From assembly GCF_000741165.1 (NCBI RefSeq), contig NZ_JGYN01000006.1, positions 1 to 64,000 on the forward strand: a stretch of 64,000 nt of DNA. Direction: 5' to 3'. The DNA is from Bifidobacterium biavatii DSM 23969 (GTDB lineage: Bacteria > Actinomycetota > Actinomycetes > Actinomycetales > Bifidobacteriaceae). This document shows positions 26,136-32,375 of this stretch, one piece after another. Under the pieces are notes generated by a model, which was not told the origin of the DNA, made no database searches, and was given only the letters and a program-made list of their open reading frames with translations. Position 1 is the stretch's first letter. Each line of letters opens with the position of its first letter. The translations under genes were made by a program, and so were the position numbers.

Positions 26136-26338
26136 TCTGGAAACTGTTCGGCCTGTTCAATCTCTTCGGGAATCTCCGCCGGCCTCGACGCTTCGCGTAC
26201 GACGACCGATACCGGCATGACGATCCACATCCTCACGGACGCAGCGACTACCTTGGCCCTCGGGACGATCGGGGTCGCTTCGGTGGCCCCGAGCCGCCGT
26301 ATCACGCAGGGCAAGGGCCAGGGCCTCGCCAATGGTAA
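26132..26338 (+). CDS. Small hypothetical protein (68 aa)
   Basis: A 68-residue protein starting MIWKLFGLFNLFGNLRRP, a short amphipathic or hydrophobic N-terminus. The rest is very polar and rich in Asp/Arg/Pro/His/Gly (DDRYRHDDPHPHGRSDYLGP) and ends in PGPRQW. The GGGGAG site and the ATGA overlap with the preceding gene support translation as a pair. The composition suggests a membrane-peripheral or disordered protein. No function is assigned. Confidence 0.6.
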   Translation: MIWKLFGLFNLFGNLRRPRRFAYDDRYRHDDPHPHGRSDYLGPRDDRGRFGGPEPPYHAGQGPGPRQW

Positions 26339-26428
26339 TACCCGCCGATATTCGGGCGGATATCCGGCGATATTGACAGATCGGAAGAAAGCATGTAATA
26401 CGAACGCAATGGCAGAAAAGAGGCGCTG

Positions 26429-27232
26429 ATGCGATACTTCACTACCGACACGCATTTCGGGCATCCGCTTGTCACCGTACTGCGCGGATTCACCACGTTC
26501 GATCCCGATCGCGCGCAATACGAGCGCGTTCTTGCACAGCAGGGGCGCAAGGCGGCCGAAGACTGGGCGAAGGGCGTCGTATTGGACGATTCGCGGCTCA
26601 ACTTCCGCAAGGCTGCGGACACCGATGCGCATGACGCGGCGATCGTCGCCAATATCAACAAGGTCGTCGGACCGGACGACGAACTGTGGATTCTCGGCGA
26701 CATCGGATACCGCACATCCGTGAACCATCTCAAGGACTGCCTGAGGCAGCTTGCTTGCAAACATCTGCACGCGGTCATCGGCAACCACGACGACTGGTGG
26801 CTAGACGACAAGCCGGCACGGAACCTGTTCGAAAGCATCGAGCCGAACGATACGGTCGAATTGGGCGGGTTCGACCTACAGCGGCCGGACGTAACCGAAA
26901 TCGTCAACCTGTCGCATTTCCCGTACCGCGAGGATCTCGCCTACAGCTGGCCCGACGACGTCGCAAAATTCCACGATAAAGCGCTGCCATTCGACGGGCG
27001 CAAGCTACTGTACGGTCACACGCATCAGCTGTCGCCGGCCGGCGCGCGCCCGGAAGCGCTCAACGTCGGCCTCGACGCGTGGAACCTGCAACCGGTATCG
27101 CACGCGCAGATCATCGACTGGTTTTGCAATCTGCCGGACGATGATGCCGGCGACGATGATCGTCTGCGCTCGCCGCACCTCGGCATGCCATCGTTCCCGG
27201 ATTCGAATGGCGGCAACGGCATCGCGAACTGA
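26429..27232 (+). CDS. Metallophosphoesterase family protein
   Basis: A 267-residue calcineurin-like phosphoesterase of the compact type often carried by phages and mobile regions. Metal-binding motifs are TDTHFGHP (residues 6-13), ILGDIGYR, VIGNHDDWW, LSHFPYRED and LLYGHTHQLSP, all intact. The C-terminus is Asp/Gly-rich and dispensable-looking. The ATG follows AGAGG. The substrate is unknown; relatives act on phosphodiesters such as cyclic nucleotides or nucleic-acid ends. It lies after the two small genes and is followed by a strong terminator. Confidence 0.88.
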   Translation: MRYFTTDTHFGHPLVTVLRGFTTFDPDRAQYERVLAQQGRKAAEDWAKGVVLDDSRLNFRKAADTDAHDAAIVANINKVVGPDDELWILGDIGYRTSVNHLKDCLRQLACKHLHAVIGNHDDWWLDDKPARNLFESIEPNDTVELGGFDLQRPDVTEIVNLSHFPYREDLAYSWPDDVAKFHDKALPFDGRKLLYGHTHQLSPAGARPEALNVGLDAWNLQPVSHAQIIDWFCNLPDDDAGDDDRLRSPHLGMPSFPDSNGGNGIAN

Positions 27233-27257
27233 TGCGATGGCGGGAATTGAATAAAGT

Positions 27258-27300
27258 GCGGGCTTGCGAATCGTGCCTGTGAACAATGCCGCAAGCCCGC
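27258..27300. terminator. Bidirectional terminator
   Basis: GCGGGCTTGCG and CGCAAGCCCGC form a perfect 11-bp stem, flanked by TTT on the plus side and AAT-rich sequence on the minus side. It separates the convergent metallophosphoesterase and the gene at 27310-27657. Confidence 0.88.
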
Positions 27301-27309
27301 TTTGATGGG

Positions 27310-27657
27310 TCAGAATTCTTCAATCCAACGTCGGCGACGCTGGTAGGCGACGGGATCATCCCAATCGCGCATGTCGAAACCATTATTGGTGGCGATTGCT
27401 GCTGCATTCAAGGCTTCTCGAACACGATGGTTGGTGCCGTAGTCGGTGGACCAGCTGCGTTCAACCCAACGGCACAGTGTCATGCGCCGTGCGGGAATGT
27501 GCACGTTGCCTCGCGCTGCGTATGCGTAGCCGATAACGTCGGGAACGCATCTCGGCGCGTGTCGCTGGAATATGTCGGCGTACTGCATCAAACGGTTGGC
27601 GTGTTCCGCTTCGGCTTCCATCACGCGGTACGGTCGGTCCTTCCATGTTCTGGACAT
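27310..27657 (-). CDS. Hypothetical protein with possible RBS hairpin control
   Basis: A 115-residue basic, mostly helical protein (EAEAEHANRLMQYADIFQRH, then REALNAAAIATNNGFDMRDW, ending RRRRWIEEF). No domain is recognised. An AAAGGA site precedes the ATG, but it is part of the right arm of a 13-bp hairpin at 27668-27704, so translation may be controlled. It lies in the accessory region next to the first zinc-ribbon gene and could be a phage or plasmid remnant. Confidence 0.65.
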   Translation of the reverse strand: MSRTWKDRPYRVMEAEAEHANRLMQYADIFQRHAPRCVPDVIGYAYAARGNVHIPARRMTLCRWVERSWSTDYGTNHRVREALNAAAIATNNGFDMRDWDDPVAYQRRRRWIEEF

Positions 27658-27667
27658 TGGTGTGTTT

Positions 27668-27704
27668 CCTTTCGACTTAGGTGTTTGTTGTCCTAGTCGA
27701 AAGG
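27668..27704 (-). promoter_or_regulatory. Hairpin that can hide a Shine-Dalgarno site
   Basis: CCTTTCGACT(T)AGG and CCTAGTCGAAAGG pair across a 10-base loop in the leader of the gene at 27310-27657. On the minus strand the downstream arm includes GAAAGGA, the ribosome binding site. It could alternatively be a protein operator. Confidence 0.6.
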
Positions 27705-27768
27705 CGCAGTGAATCCCCGTGTGATCATGATGCTCCTTGGCATATCAAAATTGGACCACTATGACTGA

Positions 27769-28143
27769 TCAATCGGTATCGTGCCGCACTTCGGACGATT
27801 CTTCGGATCGAGCTCTGAGCTTGTTCATTGCCTTGTTGAACGGACTGAGCCGACGTTGCTTGTCGATGTACATGAGCCGGTCGCTGCGTTCCTCCATGCA
27901 GTCGTCGCAGATCAGCGCGGCCACTTGCGTGCCGTCGTCGCAGGGGCCGAAGAACGCGGTGCCGTAATGACCGTATGACGTCATTTCGATGGCGCCGAGG
28001 GGAAGGAAGTCATCGTCGGCGTGGCCTTCCTCCGGCAGCTGATCGATTGCGCGGATGCGATGGTCGATGCAGACTTCTGCCGTTATTGTCTTGCCGCAGA
28101 TCAGGCATCGAAACGTGAATGGTTCTGTGCTGTCGTTGTGCAT
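27769..28143 (-). CDS. Zinc-ribbon protein, copy A of a duplicated gene
   Basis: A 124-residue protein with two CxxC pairs, RCLICGK (residues 13-19) and ICDDCMEER (about 77-85), which likely bind one zinc. Between them is the conserved block PLGAIEMTSYGHYGTAFF. The C-terminus is basic (YIDKQRRLSPFNKAM). The ATG at 28143 is chosen because GGAGAACG lies upstream. It is nearly identical to the protein at 30337-30693, including its 5' leader, and the two copies flank the DUF3800 and Abi genes. No function is known; a nucleic-acid-binding or antitoxin-like role is only a guess. Confidence 0.75.
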   Translation of the reverse strand: MHNDSTEPFTFRCLICGKTITAEVCIDHRIRAIDQLPEEGHADDDFLPLGAIEMTSYGHYGTAFFGPCDDGTQVAALICDDCMEERSDRLMYIDKQRRLSPFNKAMNKLRARSEESSEVRHDTD

Positions 28144-28253
28144 GGTCGTTCTCCGGTTGAAGATGTTCAGATCGTCAGTGGCCCGCTCAAGTCGCCGGCT
28201 TGGGAGAACCACACCAGATTACAACATACGAGATTTGGACACGGCGAAAGCTG
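27806..28253. repeat. Direct repeat, left copy (zinc-ribbon gene plus leader)
   Basis: This segment and 30357-30800 are near-identical over about 450 bases. Shared sequence covers most of the zinc-ribbon coding region, the leader with AACATCTTCAACCGGAGAACG (read on the minus strand) and the promoter-proximal stretch around AGATTACAACAT. Both are in the same orientation and bracket 2.1 kb. Confidence 0.85.
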
Positions 28254-28254
28254 T

Positions 28255-28929
28255 TCAGAATTGCTTGCGTCGCAGTATTTTAAGATAGTTCTTGCGGAAA
28301 TCCCGTCGGTCTTTGAACATCTTGCGGTCGGTGGCCGTGTCCTCGCCTGCATCGAACTTCAAAGCGGTCAGTTCTACGGTGCACATGAGATCAGCCGCCT
28401 GCTCCAATCGGTAGTCTTTAGGTTGAGCATCGCGGTATACGACAGCTTCTTTGGACAGTGCATATCCAATGGATGTCTTCAGTGCGTTGGTGACGATCTG
28501 CTGGCCATTGTCGTAGTACACCTTGATCGTCTTGTATGACTGGAACTCGTCGAGATGAGATAGGAAGAAGTCCGCGAGATCTCGTTTGAGTTGCGCCTCG
28601 AATCGAGTTTTGCTGTCGTCGAACATGCTCTTGCGATGTGCGAACGTTACGTAACGGAATGGCAGATTTCGAGCGAGCGTAAAGAATGCGAAGAACAGAC
28701 GTTTGCGATCCGCGAAGTCCATGCCATCGTAATCGTCGTGACCGTTGAACAGTGGTCCGGCGTGGAACGGAACGTCGGGAAGGCCTGAATCAGTTAGATG
28801 TCGTTCGTACTTTTCGATATGCTCGGTAATCGGCTGAGACTGTACGTGGAACACCAGCGTAATCAGATAGTATTCGGACAGCTTGCCCCATTCTCCGGAT
28901 TCGTCCACGAAGACACTTAGCTCGTTCAT
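28255..28929 (-). CDS. DUF3800 domain protein
   Basis: A 224-residue DUF3800 protein. This family has an RNase H-like fold, frequently occurs on mobile and defence regions, and is often found next to structured RNAs. Visible features are the N-terminal acidic motif VFVDESGEWG (residues 6-15), an ITLVFHVQ strand, a DFADRKRLFFAF helix, IKVYYDNGQQIV and the final AADLMCTVELTALKFDAGED acidic segment. The start at 28929 is supported by AGGAGA 7 bases upstream. The leader contains a GC-rich hairpin. It lies downstream of the HEPN-Abi gene, separated by a strongly folded segment. Confidence 0.88.
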   Translation of the reverse strand: MNELSVFVDESGEWGKLSEYYLITLVFHVQSQPITEHIEKYERHLTDSGLPDVPFHAGPLFNGHDDYDGMDFADRKRLFFAFFTLARNLPFRYVTFAHRKSMFDDSKTRFEAQLKRDLADFFLSHLDEFQSYKTIKVYYDNGQQIVTNALKTSIGYALSKEAVVYRDAQPKDYRLEQAADLMCTVELTALKFDAGEDTATDRKMFKDRRDFRKNYLKILRRKQF

Positions 28930-28956
28930 CTGTCTCCTGACGATATCGTGGAAAGA

Positions 28957-29045
28957 GATGCCGGGGGAATACCCCCGGCGACTTGGAGCCTCACCCTTAC
29001 GGGACAAAGCGCATTTATTATGCCAAAACAGATTACGACACGCAA
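28957..29045 (-). promoter_or_regulatory. Promoter and leader hairpin of the DUF3800 gene
   Basis: On the minus strand TTGCGT (about 29038-29043) and CATAAT (29015-29020) are spaced 17 bases apart, a good promoter. The leader carries a GC hairpin (GCCGGGGGTATTCCCCCGGC, 28959-28978) and a small CCCGTAAGGG hairpin before the ribosome binding site. Structured RNA motifs upstream of DUF3800 genes have been described as a class; whether this matches one is untested. Confidence 0.6.
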
Positions 29046-29189
29046 GTTAGAACCATCAGCCCACACTGCGGAAAAACACCGCTCAACCTGCCGAACAAAC
29101 ATTGAAGCAATACACTCACGGCGCACTTAGCCCTTGGGATGGGTGACAGACGTTCCACGTGGCTTGAAGTTTGAGAATTGAATAGTGGT

Positions 29190-29370
29190 ACCGAGTCCCC
29201 GAGGGGAGCGTGAGCGTGGCGGCTTGCGTCCGACAAGAGTCGGCGAGGATAAGCAAGCGGCACAATGGTGCTGCGAGTCGGTGCGTAGCGTAATGGCGGC
29301 CGCGAGACGGTAGAGCGCACTAGGCGATAGGTATAATCGGATTCACCCTAGAGTAAGGCGGTGAATCCCA
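29190..29370. ncRNA. Candidate structured RNA between HEPN-Abi and DUF3800 genes
   Basis: Five helices occur in a row. TCCCC/GGGGA is at 29196-29207. GCTTGC/GCAAGC encloses CCGAC/GTCGG at 29222-29258. GCGGCAC/GTGCTGC is at 29257-29274. GTGCG/CGCAC encloses a CCG/CGG stem at 29281-29320. GGATTCACC/GGTGAATCC is at 29339-29368. The segment has no credible coding frame. On the plus strand the loops are purine-rich (AAGA, GAGA), which favours plus-strand RNA, but it could be the 3' part of the Abi transcript on the minus strand. Abi and DUF3800 families are both known partners of structured RNAs. Expression is not shown. Confidence 0.55.
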
Positions 29371-29389
29371 ATTGTCGCGGATACTAATT

Positions 29390-30091
29390 TTATGCGTTGC
29401 TCGGTCGTAGACTGCGTAATAACGGCACTCTTGATTGGCTGCGAATCCAGTCGGCCGCTTTTGGATCGATGGAACGGGCTATCCAGTCGAGATTGGCGTA
29501 TTGCTCGTCCAGATAGCGGTTCTCGTCGGCAAAAGCGTCAAGTACGATATGTTCCTGATGCGATAGACGGTTACGCAGGTCGCGCATCATCTTGACGTGG
29601 CTCTCGAATATGGCCCGCTTGCGTGGTTGATAGTTCGGCATGCCGCCATTCGCTGGATCTCGCAACGACTTCCACACGGTCTGCTCCAGTCGAGAGGAAA
29701 GCAGGAAACACCATGAACCAAGTGACATATCGGCAATTACGCGTCCGGGTGTGACTTGTTTGCCCGCATGCCGTATCTGTTGCTCGATCTCGGTGATCGA
29801 GTTTTCAAACCGTCTTGTCCGAGACGAATTAAACCGGAATCTCTCATCATCCTTGTACCAGTCGTCGTGCCCGCAGGCTTTGGCAAGACGAACGGATATG
29901 AAGTTTCGCAGTAACACCTCCACATGAGCAATGTCCTCAAGTAGAGCCTTGGAGATTCGTCCGTTCCACACGTATAGATCAATCGCGTCACAATCGGTGG
30001 CTTGGGCCGAACGCACATAGGTATCCATACGATCGGCCGAGAACCATCGCTGCATGTCGAGCAGCGTAACAGGTTGACTTTTGAGACTCAT
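29390..30091 (-). CDS. Abi-like HEPN protein (predicted RNase toxin)
   Basis: A 233-residue protein of the Abi_2/AbiD-F type. The HEPN catalytic motif is RNRLSH (Rx4H) in the segment MMRDLRNRLSHQEHIV (about residues 178-193). An N-terminal helical region (LLEDIAHVEVLLRNFISVRL) and a SLGSWCFLLSS segment are typical of the family. HEPN proteins of this group cut RNA and abort phage infection, usually held inactive by a partner, in some cases an RNA. There is no ribosome binding site. TATAGC or TAGTAT lies about 10 bases before the ATG, suggesting a leaderless mRNA. A candidate structured RNA follows directly downstream. Confidence 0.82.
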   Translation of the reverse strand: MSLKSQPVTLLDMQRWFSADRMDTYVRSAQATDCDAIDLYVWNGRISKALLEDIAHVEVLLRNFISVRLAKACGHDDWYKDDERFRFNSSRTRRFENSITEIEQQIRHAGKQVTPGRVIADMSLGSWCFLLSSRLEQTVWKSLRDPANGGMPNYQPRKRAIFESHVKMMRDLRNRLSHQEHIVLDAFADENRYLDEQYANLDWIARSIDPKAADWIRSQSRVPLLRSLRPSNA

Positions 30092-30111
30092 GACAGCTAT
30101 ACTATCGGTGA

Positions 30112-30174
30112 ATGCCCCGGAACGTCACTCATGCGAAATATCATGAAACCCCGGGGATTTTTCTTTTTCTGGTT
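30112..30174 (+). terminator. GC hairpin with T-run upstream of the Abi gene
   Basis: CCCCGG and CCGGGG (the latter within CCCCGGGG) are followed by ATTTTTCTTTTT on the plus strand, a terminator-like arrangement overlapping the Abi promoter region. No plus-strand gene ends here; an antisense or small transcript would be needed to explain it. Confidence 0.4.
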
Positions 30175-30223
30175 TCTTCCGTCGGCGATTTGTTCGATAG
30201 ACGAGAGAATACCTTCAAGGAAC

Positions 30224-30265
30224 GGGCCTATAGGAACATAAGCAACACTTTTGTTCCTATAGCCC
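30224..30265. repeat. Inverted repeat hairpin
   Basis: GGGC(C)TATAGGAACA and TGTTCCTATAGCCC pair over 14 bases with one bulge and a 13-base loop. It lies between the Abi gene and the second zinc-ribbon gene. It could be an operator, a small RNA hairpin or a mobile-element scar. The surrounding 30092-30336 has no supported gene. Confidence 0.6.
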
Positions 30266-30336
30266 AAGGAACGGTTATGTATCGTCATCGACGGCGGATC
30301 TCTTGGCGAAATGCGTGCAGGGTGATGCTCGGCTGC

Positions 30337-30693
30337 CTATGTGGAGCGAGTGGCTTCTGATCGTGCCTTAAATTCGCCCATTGCCTTATTGAACGGGCTG
30401 AGTCGGCGCTGCTTGTCAATGTACATGAGCCGATCACTGCGTTCCTCCATGCAGTCGTCGCAAATCAGCGCGGCCACCTGCGTACCGTCGTCGCAAGGGT
30501 CGAAGAACGCGGTGCCGTAATGACCGTATGACGTCATTTCGATGGCACCGAGGGGAAGTAGATCTCTGTCGTCGTGACCTTCCTCCGGCAGTTGACTGAT
30601 TTTGCAGATGCGATGGTCGATGCAGACATCTGCCGTTATTGCCTTGCCACAGATCAGGCAGCGAAATTCGAATGGCCCTGTGTCGTTGTGCAT
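30337..30693 (-). CDS. Zinc-ribbon protein, copy B of a duplicated gene
   Basis: A 118-residue paralogue of the protein at 27769-28143. It has the same CLICGK and ICDDCMEER cysteine pairs and the same MTSYGHYGTAFF core, with most changes in the first 45 residues and the last 15. The ATG at 30693 follows the same GGAGAACG leader. The high nucleotide similarity, including non-coding leader, shows a recent duplication or recombination. The gene order copy B, Abi, RNA, DUF3800, copy A (all minus) suggests a cassette inserted by, or flanked by, the repeat. Confidence 0.75.
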   Translation of the reverse strand: MHNDTGPFEFRCLICGKAITADVCIDHRICKISQLPEEGHDDRDLLPLGAIEMTSYGHYGTAFFDPCDDGTQVAALICDDCMEERSDRLMYIDKQRRLSPFNKAMGEFKARSEATRST

Positions 30694-30800
30694 AGTCGTT
30701 CTCCGGTTGAAGATGTTCAGGTCGTCAATGGCCCGCTCAAGCCGTCGGCTTGGGAGAACCACATCAGATTACAACATCCGCGATTTGGACACGTCGAAGG
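30357..30800. repeat. Direct repeat, right copy
   Basis: Partner of 27806-28253, in the same orientation. Similarity ends on the right within CACGTCGAAGGTTG and on the left in the last codons of the gene. Confidence 0.85.
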
Positions 30801-30895
30801 TTGAACGATATTCTTGACCGTTAGGCAGTGATGCCGCTGAAAATGGCGCTATGACGCCAATCACGATAGGGAGTCCAATTATGGGAGGTTAACCA

Positions 30896-31570
30896 ATGAA
30901 ATATATGGCACGATACAAAGGAGAAGAGTTTCCGGTGGAGGAGTTCCGTGCATGGCTTGCCGCTGACCCGGCACGGGCGGATATGATATTGAGCGGGTTG
31001 CGACTCATGGACGAAGCGGAAGCAGCACGGCGCATGCAGGACCCATCCGCACCCGGCTACTATGCGCGCGCCCGTCATATTGATGTACTTGTGGCGGCGG
31101 TCGAACAGGGCATTATTCCGAATGATTGGGTCGTCTGCCACACACCTGAAGAAACGGACGCGTTTATGCGGGATATCCTTGACGGTTCGGATGATGAACA
31201 GGACCATCGAGAAAGCGTGTCGGATGTGCTCAGCGAAATGCTGGGATGGGAGCCTGCATACACGCCGGCCGACAAATCGAAAGCAATGAGAGACGCAGAA
31301 TTCCTGAAACTCAAGAATCTTGGAACGTACTGGACCATCTGCAGACAGATGAAAAAGATGAGGGAGGATGCCGGCGTGAGCTATGACGAAATGGCACGCC
31401 GTACCGGGCTGAGTGCGGTCGCGTTCTGGAACGCCGAGCACGATCTCCATCGCACAGGGCTGCTTGATCTATTGCCGGACTATTGTACCGCTCTCGGCAA
31501 GACCTTCACCGTCACCATTCATGATGCGGAAGATGGTGTTGATGGTAACAATGCGGGTAAACGAGACTAG
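30896..31570 (+). CDS. XRE-like helix-turn-helix protein
   Basis: A 224-residue protein. The first ~140 residues form an unrecognised acidic helical domain (KGEEFPVEEFRAWLAADPAR, then VLVAAVEQGIIPNDWVV). The C-terminus has a helix-turn-helix of the XRE/Cro type (ICRQMKKMREDAGVSYDEMA then RRTGLSAVAFWNAEHD, about residues 151-188). The GGGAGGT site before the ATG is strong. It points toward the restriction operon and away from the duplicated cassette. It may be the antitoxin-like or regulatory member of a toxin-antitoxin arrangement, but no toxin is adjacent on the same strand. Confidence 0.7.
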   Translation: MKYMARYKGEEFPVEEFRAWLAADPARADMILSGLRLMDEAEAARRMQDPSAPGYYARARHIDVLVAAVEQGIIPNDWVVCHTPEETDAFMRDILDGSDDEQDHRESVSDVLSEMLGWEPAYTPADKSKAMRDAEFLKLKNLGTYWTICRQMKKMREDAGVSYDEMARRTGLSAVAFWNAEHDLHRTGLLDLLPDYCTALGKTFTVTIHDAEDGVDGNNAGKRD

Positions 31571-31643
31571 CAACAGCGCAAGCAGTGAGTAAACTACGTC
31601 TAAGTGTAGCTAAGCACAACAGTGTCGAATGCGCAGAAGCCGA

Positions 31644-32375
31644 CTATTCGATATGCTCTATTTGGCATAAGATTCCATTGCTATGAAGCATGTCGGCCAG
31701 TATGGGAACATACTCCGCGCGAGCTATCCGTCTTTGCTGGTCAATGGCGGTGAGAACGGGCCATGTCAGTAGATTGAACTGGCGCTTGAACAATGATTCG
31801 GGCAACGATTGGGCCAGCTGGATTATGCTATGGCGTTTATCCTTGGGTTTAATAATTGCCTTTCCACGTATCGGTTTGGACGCGAACTGATGGTAGGGGA
31901 TGTCTGATAATCGCCCGGTCTTGTTGGCAAATCCCATTCCTGATATGGGATATGTGCTCGATAGGTTGGTCGGATCAGTCATTCCAAGGATGAGCGTTAG
32001 CTTTTTGCTAACCGTAACTGTATGCTGCGCCGTGCAACGGTACAATCCGTCATCGGTTTTCACCAGATCATGGACTGCTGTCAGCATGGTCAACACATCG
32101 GACAGACCTTTCCTAGAATCGAGGTTGAATCGATACCAGTTGAGCAATCCTGGATACAGGTCTTCAAGATTGCGTAGCCATATCGTACTTTTGCGCATGA
32201 TGGTCGGCGCGCTTACCCCGTAGGTTCCGCCGTACCCGTCATCTAAACAATATGCCTGTATCCAGAATCGTAAGGCGGAATACGATACGCGGCATGCGAA
32301 CCGTGTATCGCTTTCGTCGAGCATACGATCGAGACCAAGATCACCGGCCATTGCGTGCAACAGATCACCGGTCAT
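31644..32375 (-). CDS. Unknown protein, last gene of the restriction operon
   Basis: A 243-residue protein with no recognised domain. It begins MTGDLLHAMAGDLGLDRML, contains an aromatic segment (YSALRFWIQAYCLDDGYGG) and a basic central stretch (KPIRGKAIIKPKDKRHSII), and ends ILCQIEHIE. The start at 32375 overlaps the end of the upstream gene by 11 bases (ATGACCGGTGA), with GAGGTC as ribosome binding site, so it is coupled to the coiled-coil gene. The long overlap argues that it works with the two genes before it. Base composition is lower in GC than the core genes around it. Confidence 0.7.
   Translation of the reverse strand: MTGDLLHAMAGDLGLDRMLDESDTRFACRVSYSALRFWIQAYCLDDGYGGTYGVSAPTIMRKSTIWLRNLEDLYPGLLNWYRFNLDSRKGLSDVLTMLTAVHDLVKTDDGLYRCTAQHTVTVSKKLTLILGMTDPTNLSSTYPISGMGFANKTGRLSDIPYHQFASKPIRGKAIIKPKDKRHSIIQLAQSLPESLFKRQFNLLTWPVLTAIDQQRRIARAEYVPILADMLHSNGILCQIEHIE

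Noticed and set aside
25853..26788. Minus-strand open frame of 311 codons
   Set aside because: It overlaps the metallophosphoesterase motifs and the two small coupled genes on the plus strand, which have ribosome binding sites; no recognisable domain on the minus strand.
29190..29370. tRNA, RNase P RNA, tmRNA or SRP RNA
   Set aside because: No cloverleaf with GTTCRAAYC arm, and no RNase P (GAGGAAAGTC) or tmRNA (tRNA-Ala-like ends) signatures were found.
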